In this document: positions 18,664 through 27,686 of the stretch, piece after piece
How positions within the stretch are numbered: position 1 is the first letter of the stretch
Layout: the number at the start of each line of letters is the position of its first letter
Assembly (NCBI RefSeq): GCF_014042365.1
Contig: NZ_JACEZS010000003.1
Span: forward strand, 62,001 to 126,000
Direction of reading: 5' to 3'
From: Rugamonas fusca
GTDB taxonomy: Bacteria; Pseudomonadota; Gammaproteobacteria; Burkholderiales; Burkholderiaceae_D
Length of the DNA stretch: 64,000 nt
The notes under the pieces: generated by a model
What the model was told of the DNA's origin: nothing
Databases searched by the model: none
Seen by the model: only the letters and a program-made list of their open reading frames with translations
Made by a program: the position numbers and the translations under genes

Positions 18664-19074
18664 ATGCCGACCTATACTATTACCGAACTGGCCCGTGAAT
18701 TCGATGTGACGGCGCGCGCCATCCGCTTCTATGAAGACCAGGGCCTGCTGAGCCCTTCGCGCGAAGGCGCGGGCGGACGCAACCGCGTCTACACGCCGCG
18801 CGACCGCACCCGGCTCAAGCTGACCTTGCGTGGCAAGCGGCTGGGCCTGTCGCTGTCGGAAATCAAGAGCCTGGTCGACATGTACGAGTCGCCCAAGGAC
18901 ACGGCGGCCCAGATGCACCGTTTCCTGAACGTATTGTCGCAACACCGCGAAACGCTGGAACAACAGCGCGAAGACCTGGAAATGGCGCTGGCCGAGCTGA
19001 CCGCCCATGAAGACGAATGCAAGCGCCTGCTGGCGGCCCAGGCCGGCGAGCAGCAGGCGGGCGCCACCCCCTGA
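18664..19074 (+). CDS. liuR: MerR-family regulator of leucine/isovalerate catabolism
   Basis: A 136-aa MerR-type DNA-binding protein. The N-terminal winged helix is complete (YTITELAREFDVTARAIRFY, then EDQGLLSPSR and RVYTPRDRTRLKL), followed by a dimerisation coiled-coil. The C-terminal effector region is short and lacks the metal-binding cysteine pairs of metal-sensing MerR proteins. LiuR represses branched-chain amino-acid degradation genes in many proteobacteria, and here the gene sits directly upstream of isovaleryl-CoA dehydrogenase. Matching palindromes lie before this gene, before liuA and 208 bases before liuB. The inducer is not visible from sequence. No strong ribosome site precedes the ATG at 18664. 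Confidence 0.88.
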   Translation: MPTYTITELAREFDVTARAIRFYEDQGLLSPSREGAGGRNRVYTPRDRTRLKLTLRGKRLGLSLSEIKSLVDMYESPKDTAAQMHRFLNVLSQHRETLEQQREDLEMALAELTAHEDECKRLLAAQAGEQQAGATP

Positions 19075-19115
19075 GCGCGGGCGGGGCCCTGAGGCCGCCG
19101 CCGCGCGCGTTTCAC

Positions 19116-19136
19116 TTGACGTTTACGTTAACGTCA
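19116..19136. promoter_or_regulatory. LiuR-type operator of liuA
   Basis: A palindrome with outer arms TGACGTT and AACGTCA around TACGTT. Its 16-base core ACGTTTACGTTAACGT differs by one base from the core of the site at 40669. It lies 59-79 bases before the liuA ATG and covers the proposed -35 box, the expected place for a repressor. Confidence 0.8.
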
Positions 19137-19150
19137 CACAAGCGTATCAT
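19122..19150 (+). promoter_or_regulatory. Candidate sigma-70 promoter of liuA
   Basis: A -35-like TTTACG (19122-19127) and a -10-like TATCAT (19145-19150) are separated by 17 bases. The LiuR-type palindrome overlaps the -35 box. Transcription would start near 19157, about 38 bases before the liuA ATG. Confidence 0.5.
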
Positions 19151-19194
19151 TGCCGCATCACCACCCAGCCACCCATACGACAATAGAGGATGAC

Positions 19195-20379
19195 ATGCTC
19201 CATCTCCCCGGCCTGACCTTTGACCATGGCGAAGACATCGCCGCCCTGCGCGCTGCCGTGCAACAGTTCGCCGCCGCCGAAATCGCGCCGCGCGCCGCTG
19301 ACATCGACCGCAACGACCAGTTCCCCATGGACCTGTGGCGCAAGCTGGGCGAGCTGGGCGTGCTGGGCATCACCGTCGGCGAGGAATACGGCGGTGCCAA
19401 CATGGGCTACCTGGCCCACATCGTGGCGATGGAGGAAATCTCGCGCGCCTCGGCCTCCGTCGGCCTGTCCTACGGCGCCCACTCCAACCTGTGCGTGAAC
19501 CAGATCAAGCGCAACGGCACGGAAGAACAGAAGCGCAAATACCTGCCCAAGCTCATTTCCGGCGAATACGTGGGCGCGCTGGCCATGTCCGAACCGAATG
19601 CCGGCTCGGACGTGGTGAGCATGAAGCTGCGCGCCGACTTCAAGGGCGACCGCTGGGTGCTCAACGGCAGCAAGATGTGGATCACCAACGGCCCCGACGC
19701 CGACGTGCTGGTGGTCTACGCCAAGAACGACCTGGAAGCGGGCCCGCGCGGCATGACGGCCTTCCTGATCGAAAAAGGTTTCAAGGGCTTCTCCGTGGCC
19801 CAGAAGCTCGACAAGCTGGGCATGCGCGGTTCGCACACGGGCGAACTGGTGTTCGAGGATTGCGAAGTGCCGGCCGAGAACGTGCTGGGCGGCCTGGGCA
19901 AGGGCGTCAACGTGCTGATGTCGGGCCTCGATTTCGAGCGCACCGTGCTGTCCGGCGGCCCGCTGGGCATCATGCAGGCTTGCATGGACAACGTGGTGCC
20001 CTACATCCACGACCGCAAGCAATTTGGCCAGCCCATCGGTGAATTCCAGCTGATGCAGGGTAAGATAGCCGATATGTACTCGACCATGATGGCATGCAAG
20101 GCATATGTGTACGCCGTCGGTCAGGCTTGCGACCGGGCCACGACCCCGGAAGCGGTCCGCCAGCTGCGCAAGGACGCGGCAGGGGCCATTCTGTACAGCG
20201 CGGAAAAAGCCACCTGGATGGCCGGCGAGGCGATCCAGACCCTGGGCGGCAACGGCTACATCAACGAGTATCCGGTGGGCCGCCTGTGGCGCGACGCCAA
20301 GCTGTACGAGATCGGTGCCGGTACCAGCGAAATCCGCCGCATGCTGATCGGTCGCGAACTGTTCGCGGAAACGATGTAA
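19195..20379 (+). CDS. liuA: Isovaleryl-CoA dehydrogenase
   Basis: A 394-aa FAD-dependent acyl-CoA dehydrogenase that oxidises isovaleryl-CoA to 3-methylcrotonyl-CoA, passing electrons to ETF. The family signatures are intact: [52 protein letters not shown] and the C-terminal [20 protein letters not shown] with [12 protein letters not shown]. The ATG at 19195 follows an AGAGGA ribosome site; an in-frame ATG 45 bases upstream is less likely. It lies behind a LiuR operator and next to liuR. The remaining liu genes sit about 20 kb away (40.9-51.7 kb), so the pathway is split into two loci. Confidence 0.92.
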   Translation: MLHLPGLTFDHGEDIAALRAAVQQFAAAEIAPRAADIDRNDQFPMDLWRKLGELGVLGITVGEEYGGANMGYLAHIVAMEEISRASASVGLSYGAHSNLCVNQIKRNGTEEQKRKYLPKLISGEYVGALAMSEPNAGSDVVSMKLRADFKGDRWVLNGSKMWITNGPDADVLVVYAKNDLEAGPRGMTAFLIEKGFKGFSVAQKLDKLGMRGSHTGELVFEDCEVPAENVLGGLGKGVNVLMSGLDFERTVLSGGPLGIMQACMDNVVPYIHDRKQFGQPIGEFQLMQGKIADMYSTMMACKAYVYAVGQACDRATTPEAVRQLRKDAAGAILYSAEKATWMAGEAIQTLGGNGYINEYPVGRLWRDAKLYEIGAGTSEIRRMLIGRELFAETM

Positions 20380-20396
20380 AGCTGGGGCGGTCCGTA

Positions 20397-20420
20397 CGCC
20401 GTTCCCGCGCGGGAACGGCG
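20397..20420. repeat. GC-rich perfect palindrome between liuA and aceK
   Basis: A 24-base perfect palindrome (arms CGCCGTTCCCGC and GCGGGAACGGCG) lies 18 bases after the liuA stop. There is no T-run, so it is not a classical terminator, though it could stabilise the liuA mRNA end. The first 17 bases recur exactly at 47725-47741, after bioB. Confidence 0.6.
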
Positions 20421-20451
20421 CTCACTCACCAGCCCAACCGCGAGTAGGACG

Positions 20452-22278
20452 ATGACCCAAGCTGCTTTCCCTAAACTGCTGTCTTCCCAGATCGCTTTCG
20501 ACATCGCGCGCACGATACGCGACGGTTTCGACAAGCACTACCGGCTCTTTCGCGAGACCAGCCAGCAGGCCAAGCAGCACTTCGAGCAGGGCGCCTGGCG
20601 CGAGGCCCAGCTGGCCGCGCGCGAGCGCATCGGCTTTTACGACAAGCGCGTGCACGAATGCGTGCAGATGCTGGAAGACGAGTACGACCCGGAAGAACTG
20701 ACGGACGACGTGTGGCGCGAATTGAAGCTGCACTACATCGGCATGCTGTCGGACCACAAGCAGCCGGAACTGGCCGAAACCTTCTTCAATTCCGTCTGCT
20801 GCAACATCCTGCACCGCACCTACTTCCACAACGATTTCATCTTCGTGCGCCCGGTCGTGTCGACCGAGTACATCGAGACGGACGAGCTGTCGCCCACCTA
20901 CCGCGTCTATTACCCCGGCAAGGATGGCTTGCACGTCGCGCTGCGGCGCATCATCACGAACTTTCAACTCGACGCGAAGTTCGCCAACCTGGACCGCGAC
21001 GTGGACCTGGTGGAAGCGCGCCTGCGCCAGTTGTTCGGCACCATCCGCATGGAGCCCAACCACCAGATCCAGGTGCTGTCGAGCCTGTTCTTCCGCAACA
21101 AGGGCGCCTACATCGTGGGCAAGGGCATCAACGGCAACAAGGAATACCCGTTCATCGTGCCCATCCTGCACAACCGCAACGGTGAACTGATCCTCGACAC
21201 GGTGCTGTTCGACCTGGAACAGATCACGGTGCTGTTCTCGTTCACGCGCGCCTACTTCCTGGTGGACATGGAAGTGCCGTCGGCCTACGTGCAGTTCCTG
21301 CGCAGCCTGATGCCGCGCAAGCCGCGCAGCGAGATGTACACCATCCTCGGCCTGCAAAAGCAGGGCAAGACGCTGTTCTACCGCGACTACCTGCAGCACC
21401 TCAAGCACTCGTCCGACCAGTTCGAGATCGCGCCCGGCATCCGCGGCCTGGTGATGCTGGTGTTCGCGCTGCCGTCCTTTCCCTACGTGTTCAAGGTGAT
21501 CAAGGATTTCTTCCCGCCGCCCAAGGAAACCACGCGTGCGCTGATCAAGGAAAAATACCTGCTGGTCAAAAACCACGACCGCGTGGGCCGCATGGCCGAC
21601 ACGCTCGAATATTCGAACGTGGCCTTCCCCAGGCACCGCTTCACGGACGACCTGATCGCCGAGCTCAAGCACTACGCGCCGTCGCTGGTGGAGGAGGATG
21701 GCGAGCAGATCATCATCAAGCACCTGTACATCGAACGGCGCATGGTGCCGCTCAACATCTGGCTCAGCAACGCCGAGAAGGATGGCGACGACGCCCAGAT
21801 CGAACATGGCGTGCTCGAATACGGCAACGCCATCAAGGAACTGGTGACGGCCAACATCTTCCCCGGCGACATGCTGTACAAGAACTTCGGCGTCACCCGC
21901 CACCAGCGCGTCGTGTTCTACGACTACGACGAGATCGAGTACATCACCGACTGCAATTTCCGCGTGATCCCCACCCCGCGCACGGAGGAGGAGGAGATGG
22001 CGTCCGAACCGTGGTACCCGATCGCCAGGAACGACGTGTTCCCCGAACAGTTCGGCACCTTCCTGCTCGGTAACGCCAAGATCCGCAAGTATTTCATGAA
22101 GCACCACGCCGACCTGCTGACCCAGTCCTACTGGCAAGCCCGCAAGCAGCGCATCCAGGAAGGCTACGTGGACGACGTGTTTCCGTATCCGCAACACATC
22201 CGTTTTTGCCACCAGCACCTCACCCCCCCCCCGGCGGTCACTCCGCCCCCCTTTATGGAGACCTTAGAAAATGAATGA
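20452..22278 (+). CDS. aceK: Isocitrate dehydrogenase kinase/phosphatase
   Basis: A 608-aa bifunctional enzyme that phosphorylates and dephosphorylates isocitrate dehydrogenase, steering carbon between the TCA cycle and the glyoxylate bypass on acetate. Features include the N-terminal regulatory half, the nucleotide-binding stretch [19 protein letters not shown] with the following KVIKD, and the C-terminal region ([27 protein letters not shown]). The length matches the family. The last codons include a run of ten C residues (22223-22232), a possible slippage or error tract, encoding a Pro-rich tail. The stop lies eight bases inside the next gene, so translation of the thiolase is probably coupled. 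It is not next to aceA or aceB here; leucine breakdown yields acetyl-CoA, which may explain its place. Confidence 0.95.
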   Translation: MTQAAFPKLLSSQIAFDIARTIRDGFDKHYRLFRETSQQAKQHFEQGAWREAQLAARERIGFYDKRVHECVQMLEDEYDPEELTDDVWRELKLHYIGMLSDHKQPELAETFFNSVCCNILHRTYFHNDFIFVRPVVSTEYIETDELSPTYRVYYPGKDGLHVALRRIITNFQLDAKFANLDRDVDLVEARLRQLFGTIRMEPNHQIQVLSSLFFRNKGAYIVGKGINGNKEYPFIVPILHNRNGELILDTVLFDLEQITVLFSFTRAYFLVDMEVPSAYVQFLRSLMPRKPRSEMYTILGLQKQGKTLFYRDYLQHLKHSSDQFEIAPGIRGLVMLVFALPSFPYVFKVIKDFFPPPKETTRALIKEKYLLVKNHDRVGRMADTLEYSNVAFPRHRFTDDLIAELKHYAPSLVEEDGEQIIIKHLYIERRMVPLNIWLSNAEKDGDDAQIEHGVLEYGNAIKELVTANIFPGDMLYKNFGVTRHQRVVFYDYDEIEYITDCNFRVIPTPRTEEEEMASEPWYPIARNDVFPEQFGTFLLGNAKIRKYFMKHHADLLTQSYWQARKQRIQEGYVDDVFPYPQHIRFCHQHLTPPPAVTPPPFMETLENE

Positions 22279-23470
22279 TCCCATCGTAATCGTCGGTGCG
22301 GCACGCACCCCCATGGGCGCCTTCCAGGGCGATTTCTCCTCCAAGAGCGCCAATGACCTCGGCGGCGTGGCCATCGCCGCCGCCGTCGAGCGCGCCGGCG
22401 TCGATCCCAAGCTGGTCGAACACGTCTATTTCGGCAACTGCCTGATGGCCGGCCAGGGCCAGGCCCCGGCCCGCCAGGCCCTGCTCAAGGGCGGCCTGCC
22501 CACCTCCACCGGCGCCGTCACGCTGTCCAAGATGTGCGGCTCGGCCATGCAGGCCGCCATCTTCGCGCACGACCAGCTGGTCGCTGGCAGCGCCGAGGTG
22601 GTGGTGGCCGGCGGCATGGAATCGATGACCAACGCGCCCTACCTGATCCCCAAGGCACGCGGCGGCTACCGCATCGGCCATGGCATGCTGTTCGACCACA
22701 TGATGTACGACGGCCTGGAAGACGCCTACTCGCGCAACGAGAAAACGGGCGAAGGCCGCTCCATGGGCACCTTCGCGGAAGAGTGCGCGGCCAAGTACCA
22801 GTTCACCCGCGAAGCGCAGGATGCGTTCGCGATCGAATCCGTCAAGCGCGCCCAGCGGGCCACGACCGAGGGCTACTTCAAGTGGGAAATCGCGCCCGTG
22901 ACCGTGTCCGGCCGTAGCGGCGATACCGTGATCGAGCAGGATGAAGGCCCGCTCAAGGCCAAGCTCGACAAGATCCCCGCGCTGCGCCCCGCGTTCAAGA
23001 AGGATGGCACCATCACGGCCGCCTCGTCCTCGTCCATCAACGACGGCGCGGCCGCGCTGGTGATGATGCGCGCCTCCACGGCCAAGAAGCTGGGCCTGGC
23101 GCCTATCGCCACCGTGCACGGCCACGCCACCCACGCCCAGGCGCCCGACCTGTTCGCCACGGCCCCGATCGGCGCCGTGCAGAAGCTGTACAGCAAGATC
23201 GGCTGGAGCACCAAGGACGTGGACCTGTTCGAGATCAACGAAGCGTTCGCCGCCGTGGCCATGGCCGCCATGCGCGACCTGGAGATCCCGCACGAGAAGA
23301 TCAACGTGCACGGCGGCGCCTGCGCGCTGGGCCACCCGATCGGCGCCTCCGGCGCCCGCATCCTGGTCACCCTGATCGGCGCCCTCAAGCGCACCGGCGG
23401 CAAGCGCGGCGTGGCCGCCCTGTGCATCGGCGGCGGCGAGGCCACCGCAATGGCGATCGAACTGGCCTAA
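22271..23470 (+). CDS. Acetyl-CoA acetyltransferase (thiolase)
   Basis: A 399-aa type II thiolase. The acyl-accepting Cys89 is in [12 protein letters not shown], the catalytic His in [19 protein letters not shown], and the second Cys in [11 protein letters not shown]. It would cleave acetoacetyl-CoA, the end product of the leucine route after HMG-CoA lyase and activation of acetoacetate, or run in the condensing direction. The ATG at 22271 overlaps the aceK stop by eight bases. A GC-rich hairpin without T-run (GGCCCCG/CGGGGCC, about 23492-23517) follows. Substrate length is not certain, but size and neighbours favour the short-chain enzyme. Confidence 0.92.
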   Translation: MNDPIVIVGAARTPMGAFQGDFSSKSANDLGGVAIAAAVERAGVDPKLVEHVYFGNCLMAGQGQAPARQALLKGGLPTSTGAVTLSKMCGSAMQAAIFAHDQLVAGSAEVVVAGGMESMTNAPYLIPKARGGYRIGHGMLFDHMMYDGLEDAYSRNEKTGEGRSMGTFAEECAAKYQFTREAQDAFAIESVKRAQRATTEGYFKWEIAPVTVSGRSGDTVIEQDEGPLKAKLDKIPALRPAFKKDGTITAASSSSINDGAAALVMMRASTAKKLGLAPIATVHGHATHAQAPDLFATAPIGAVQKLYSKIGWSTKDVDLFEINEAFAAVAMAAMRDLEIPHEKINVHGGACALGHPIGASGARILVTLIGALKRTGGKRGVAALCIGGGEATAMAIELA

Positions 23471-23562
23471 GCGCCAACCGTACGACGCGGCCCCGTCCCC
23501 CCTTGTGCGGGGCCGGGGCGGGCGCCGCGTCACCCAGCAACCGCAGCAGATAAAGGATTCCC

Positions 23563-24231
23563 ATGCCCACCGCACTCATCATCGGCGCCTCGCGTGGCAT
23601 TGGCCACGAACTGGCGCGCCAATACCTGGCCGACGGCTGGCGCGTGATCGCCACGGCGCGCCAGGCGCCCGACTGCCAGGCGCTGGCCGACCTGGGCGCC
23701 GAAGCGCACACGCTGGACGTGACCAACGTGGAAGCGTGCGCCGCGCTCGGCTGGCGGCTCGACGGCGAACAGCTGGAAGTGGCCATCCTCAACGCGGGCG
23801 TGTACGGCCCGCGCCACGACGGCTTCCCGCTGCAATCGGACTTCGACAACGTGATGCACACCAATGTGCTGGCCGCCATGCGGCTGCTGCCCATCGTGGC
23901 GCCACTGGTGTGCGCGGCGCGCGGCAAGCTGGCCGTGATGTCGTCGCACATGGGCTCGCTGTCCGAGCGCGACAACGCCAGCGGCACGCTGTACCGGGCC
24001 AGCAAGGCGGCCCTCAATTCCGTGCTGATCGACACGGCCATCCAGTACGGCGCCAAGGGCGCCACCTGCGTGGCCCTGCATCCGGGCTGGGTACGCACTG
24101 ACATGGGCGGGGCCGAGGCCGACCTCGACGTGGGCACCAGCGCGGCCGGCATCCGCAGCACGCTGGCTGGCTTGCCGCACGCGGAGCACGCGGTGTATCG
24201 CAATTACGACGGCACGCCGATCGGCTGGTAA
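23563..24231 (+). CDS. Short-chain dehydrogenase/reductase
   Basis: A 222-aa SDR. The NAD(P)-binding GASRGIGHELA is at 8-18, NAG-type LNAGVYG in the middle, catalytic Ser in VMSSHMGSLS and YRASK near 145-149. The C-terminal loop LHPGWVRTDMGGAEA is typical of C-factor-like SDRs such as CsgA and YciK relatives. A good AAAGGA ribosome site precedes the ATG at 23563. It lies between a thiolase and an acyl-CoA dehydrogenase on the same strand. The substrate is unknown. Confidence 0.88.
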   Translation: MPTALIIGASRGIGHELARQYLADGWRVIATARQAPDCQALADLGAEAHTLDVTNVEACAALGWRLDGEQLEVAILNAGVYGPRHDGFPLQSDFDNVMHTNVLAAMRLLPIVAPLVCAARGKLAVMSSHMGSLSERDNASGTLYRASKAALNSVLIDTAIQYGAKGATCVALHPGWVRTDMGGAEADLDVGTSAAGIRSTLAGLPHAEHAVYRNYDGTPIGW

Positions 24232-24285
24232 GCGTCTGCGCGCGCGCCGGCGGTACGCCCCCTTCAATAACGAACACGAGACAAC

Positions 24286-25413
24286 ATGATTCTGAGCGAC
24301 GAACACAATATGATCCGCGACGCCCTGCGCGCGTTTTCCCAGGAGCGCCTGGCGCCCAACGCGGCGCGCTGGGACAAGGAACACTATTTCCCCAAGCAGG
24401 AACTGAAGGAACTGGCCGCGCTGGGCGCGTTCGGCGTGGCCGTGCCCGAAGCGCTGGGCGGCGCGGGCCTGGACTACGTGTCGCTGGCGCTGGTGCTGGA
24501 GGAGATCGCGGCCGGAGACGGCGGCACCTCCACCATCATCTCCGTCAACAACTGCCCCGTGTGCAGCATCGCCATGATGTACGCCAACGAACGCCAGAAG
24601 GAACAATGGCTGCGGCCGCTGGCCCAGGGCGAGATGCTGGGCGCGTTCTGCCTGACGGAGCCGCACACGGGCAGCGACGCGGCCGCCCTGCGCACCACGG
24701 CCACGCGCGACGGCGACAGCTACGTGCTGAACGGCGTCAAGCAATTCATCACCAGCGGCAAATACGCGGACGTGGCCATCGTCATGGCCGTGACGGACAA
24801 GGCGGCCGGCAAGAAGGGCATCAGCGCGTTCTGGGTGCCCACTTCCACGCCCGGCTACATTGTGGCCGGTCTGGAGCAGAAGATGGGCCAGCACTCGTCG
24901 GACACGGCCCAGATCCTGTTCGAGAATTGCCGCATCCCGGCCGAGAACCTGATCGGCGAGGAAGGCCAGGGTTACAAGATCGCCCTGTCCGGGCTGGAAG
25001 GCGGCCGCATCGGCATCGCCTCGCAGTCGGTCGGCATGGCGCGCGCCGCGTATGAAGCGGCGCTCACCTACGCCAAGGAACGCGAAAGCTTCGGCCAGCC
25101 CATCTTCAACCACCAGGCCGTGCAGTTCCGGCTGGCCGACATGGCGACCCAGATCGAAGCGGCGCGCCAGTTGATCCGCCACGCGGCGTCGATGAAGGAC
25201 GCCGGCCTGCCCTGCCTGAAGGAAGCGGCGATGGCCAAGCTGTTCGCCTCGGAGATGGCCGAGCGCGTGTGTTCGGACGCGATCCAGGTGCATGGCGGCT
25301 ACGGCTACGTGTCCGACTTCCCGGTCGAGCGCATCTACCGCGACGTGCGCGTGTGCCAGATCTACGAAGGCACCAGCGATATCCAGAAACTGCTGATCGC
25401 CCGCGCCCTCTAA
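24286..25413 (+). CDS. Acyl-CoA dehydrogenase, short/branched-chain type
   Basis: A 375-aa FAD-dependent acyl-CoA dehydrogenase, distinct from the isovaleryl enzyme upstream. Signatures: LTEPHTGSDAAALRTTATRD, FITSGKYADVAIVMAV, RIGIASQSVGMARAAYEAAL, and the C-terminal QVHGGYGYVSDFPVERIYRD with IYEGTSDIQK. This resembles butyryl- or 2-methylbutyryl-CoA dehydrogenases, so it may act on isoleucine- or valine-derived acyl-CoAs, in keeping with the liu neighbourhood. It has no LiuR-type site of its own. A REP-type hairpin begins two bases after its stop codon. Confidence 0.9.
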   Translation: MILSDEHNMIRDALRAFSQERLAPNAARWDKEHYFPKQELKELAALGAFGVAVPEALGGAGLDYVSLALVLEEIAAGDGGTSTIISVNNCPVCSIAMMYANERQKEQWLRPLAQGEMLGAFCLTEPHTGSDAAALRTTATRDGDSYVLNGVKQFITSGKYADVAIVMAVTDKAAGKKGISAFWVPTSTPGYIVAGLEQKMGQHSSDTAQILFENCRIPAENLIGEEGQGYKIALSGLEGGRIGIASQSVGMARAAYEAALTYAKERESFGQPIFNHQAVQFRLADMATQIEAARQLIRHAASMKDAGLPCLKEAAMAKLFASEMAERVCSDAIQVHGGYGYVSDFPVERIYRDVRVCQIYEGTSDIQKLLIARAL

Positions 25414-25415
25414 TC

Positions 25416-25487
25416 CCGCAATTGGGGACGTAGCAAAATGAAACAGGGCGCCGCGCCATTCAATTTTGCTACGTCCCCAATTTGCGG
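25416..25487. repeat. REP-type hairpin, GGGGACGTAGCAAAA arms
   Basis: A long inverted repeat: the left arm (25416-25441) and right arm (25460-25487) match apart from a single base insertion, around an 18-base loop. The core TTGGGGACGTAGCAAAA is shared with the hairpin at 51735-51798 (GGGGACGTAACA) and the fragment at the window start. It lies immediately after an acyl-CoA dehydrogenase stop codon. Probable RAYT substrate. Confidence 0.75.
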
Positions 25488-25499
25488 TGGCGGCGGACG

Positions 25500-25526
25500 A
25501 AAAAAAAGCTCGCCTTAGCGAGCTTT
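25500..25526 (-). terminator. Rho-independent terminator, best on the minus strand
   Basis: A 9-bp stem AAAGCTCGC/GCGAGCTTT with loop CTTA. Read on the minus strand it runs into eight T residues (A-run 25500-25507). On the plus strand only TTTATT follows. A minus-strand transcript therefore ends here, although the nearest annotated minus-strand gene ends about 290 bases away. Confidence 0.75.
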
Positions 25527-25570
25527 ATTCCAATGTATTACCTATGCTTTAATCGTGCCGGACGCCAGTG

Positions 25571-25720
25571 CTATCTGCAAAGTGCCTCCAGAGTCTCGGG
25601 CGCCCATGCTATCTGCGTGGTGCCCCCAACGTGTAAATCGACCAACGTATTCGGAATTACAAATCCAAGCGTTTGCGGCTTTGCACAATTCGAACTTACA
25701 CAATACAAATCGCGGCGCAT
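25571..25720 (-). CDS. Candidate short ORF (49 aa) before a terminator
   Basis: Not recognised. The frame from the ATG at 25720 reads MRRDLYCVSSNCAKPQTLG, continues with an FVIPNTLVDLHVGG stretch, and stops at 25571. The frame stays open upstream to the end of the peptide-binding protein gene, so a GTG at 25738 is also possible. Neither start has a good ribosome site. GC content is clearly lower than in the surrounding genes. It is listed because the only strong terminator here (25500-25526) faces this strand. It could equally be the untranslated tail of the upstream gene or a small RNA. Confidence 0.25.
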   Translation of the reverse strand: MRRDLYCVSSNCAKPQTLGFVIPNTLVDLHVGGTTQIAWAPETLEALCR

Positions 25721-25814
25721 GCTACTGGATAGCGGCACTGCCTGCGAACAGGCCTCACCACTGAACGTAGTGTAACACAGGTCTTCGTGCGGCGCACAAA
25801 TTCTTTTCCTGCCG

Positions 25815-27596
25815 TTACTTGCCGTCCCTGTCCACGTCCAGGTAGCGCCACGCCGTCAGCTCGACGGGGTGGCGCTTGTAGTGCCTGAGCCAAGGCTGGC
25901 GCAGGTCCGCCGAGATGGGGTGGGTCAGCAGCACCCACGGCGCATAGGCGTGCAGCAACTGGGCCATCTCGTTGAACAGCCGGGTACGCTCGGGCGAGTC
26001 GGCCAGCTTGCTGGCCTGCTCGTAGCGCTGGTTGAAGGCGGGCAGGTTGAAGCGGGCGTAGTTGGCGCGGCCGCTGTTGGGGCCGTACAGCAGCTGGTAG
26101 AAGTTGTCGCCGTCGGGGAAGTCGGCGATCCAGTTGGTCTCGAACATCATCACCTTGCCCAGCCGCGAGGCTTTGATCACTTCCGTCTTCTTGTCGCTCT
26201 TGAATTCGACCCGCAGGCCAATCGCGTTCAGGTTCTTGCGCCACAATTCGTCGCGCAACCGGCCCACCGTGGTCGGCTCCGTGTGCATGATGAGGGTGAG
26301 CGGCTGGCCGTTGGGCTGGCGGCGGTAGCCATCCGCGCCCATGCGATAGCCGTAGCGGTCCAGCAGCGCGCGCGCCAGCGCGGGGTCGTAGGCGGTCGGG
26401 CTGCGGAAGGCCGGATCGTAGCCGCGCACGTTGGGCGGCAGCGGCGTTTGCGCGGGCAGGGCCAGGCCCTTCTTCAACAGCGCGATATCTTCCGCACCGT
26501 TGTAGCCGAGCGCGATGGCGCGCCGCAGCGCCACCTTGTCCTTGCTGTAGCCGCCGACCAGCGGGTCGTCCATGTTCATCCACATGTAGTAGGTTTGCAG
26601 CACGGGGAAGGGCGTCAGCGTCATGCCCTTGCGCGCCAGTTCGGGCTTCAGCGTGGGCGTAGCGTCGGCCGTCAGCACCATGTCCTTCATCGATTCGGGC
26701 ACTTGCTCGAGGTAGTCGAATTCGCCGTTCAGGAAACCCAGCATGCGCGACTGGTATTCCTCCATGATCTTCACTTCCACCCGCCGCACCAGCGGCAAGC
26801 GCTTGCCTTCCAGCGACGCGGCCAGTGCGCGGTCGGCCGGCGCCACGTCCGCCCCGGCATGGAACACGGTGGGACGGAAATCCGGGTTGGCCAGCAGCGT
26901 GATCTTGTCGCTGTGCTTCCATTCGCCCATCACGAACGGGCCGGTGCCCACCGGGTGGTTGCCGAACTGGCTGCCGTAGGCTTCCGCCACTTCGCGCGCC
27001 ACCACGCCGGTGGCGGGGATGGCGAGATAAAACAGGAAGTTGGGATCGGGCGCCGTCAGCCGCAATTGCAGCGTGTATTTGTCCAGCGCGCGCAGGCCGG
27101 CGATGGGGCGGTCGTAGCGGAAGCCGTCCCCCTTGAGCGCGCCGTCGCCTTCCAGTTTGCCTTCGAGCAGGAACAGCCACGGCGATTTGAGGGCCGGGTC
27201 GTACAGGCGCATCAGGCTGTACACGTAGTCCTGGGCCGTCACTTCGCGCCGCGCGCCGCGGAAAGCGGGATCGGGCGAGAACACGATGCCGGGCTGGAGG
27301 TGGAAGGTGTAGCGCAGTCCGCCTTCGTCCACCGTGGGCATGGCGCTGACCGTGTTCGGTTGCAGCCGCACGGGACGGGCCAGGTAGTCGTAGCGCAGCA
27401 GCGGGTCGAACAGGTTTTCCAGCAGGCTCAGGCTGGCCAGGTCGGACGCGACAGCCGGGTCCAGCCCCGTTTCGCCCGTGCTCAGGAAGGCGTGCAGCAC
27501 GGGCGGGGTGGCGGCCGGGGTGGCGCTGGCGGCGCCGCTCCAGCCGGCCAGCGCCAGCACGGTGGCGGCCACGATGGTGGTCCAGTAACGCTTCAT
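25815..27596 (-). CDS. Periplasmic peptide-binding protein of an ABC transporter (OppA/DppA family)
   Basis: A 593-aa extracellular solute-binding protein, family 5. The ATG at 27596 begins a Sec signal peptide (MKRYWTTIVAATVLALAGWS) with likely cleavage after ASA near residue 25. The family start signature follows (GETGLDPAVASDLASLSLLE), and the mature protein has the usual two-lobe length. The gene is alone: no permease or ATPase genes are beside it, so it must share a transporter encoded elsewhere. Its position next to a carboxypeptidase and the murein-salvage operon suggests it might carry murein peptides, as MppA does, but the sequence alone does not show this. Confidence 0.88.
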   Translation of the reverse strand: MKRYWTTIVAATVLALAGWSGAASATPAATPPVLHAFLSTGETGLDPAVASDLASLSLLENLFDPLLRYDYLARPVRLQPNTVSAMPTVDEGGLRYTFHLQPGIVFSPDPAFRGARREVTAQDYVYSLMRLYDPALKSPWLFLLEGKLEGDGALKGDGFRYDRPIAGLRALDKYTLQLRLTAPDPNFLFYLAIPATGVVAREVAEAYGSQFGNHPVGTGPFVMGEWKHSDKITLLANPDFRPTVFHAGADVAPADRALAASLEGKRLPLVRRVEVKIMEEYQSRMLGFLNGEFDYLEQVPESMKDMVLTADATPTLKPELARKGMTLTPFPVLQTYYMWMNMDDPLVGGYSKDKVALRRAIALGYNGAEDIALLKKGLALPAQTPLPPNVRGYDPAFRSPTAYDPALARALLDRYGYRMGADGYRRQPNGQPLTLIMHTEPTTVGRLRDELWRKNLNAIGLRVEFKSDKKTEVIKASRLGKVMMFETNWIADFPDGDNFYQLLYGPNSGRANYARFNLPAFNQRYEQASKLADSPERTRLFNEMAQLLHAYAPWVLLTHPISADLRQPWLRHYKRHPVELTAWRYLDVDRDGK

Positions 27597-27686
27597 GTGA
27601 TATTCCGTTGAGAATGCGCGGCCAGCATACTCTATACTCTGGCTGCAATATTGCCTATCCCATCTAGTCCGAGGAACCCCCGCTTT

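Noticed and set aside
23490..23520. GC-rich hairpin after the thiolase gene as a terminator
   Set aside because: The stem is present but no T-run follows on either strand, and the next gene is on the same strand.
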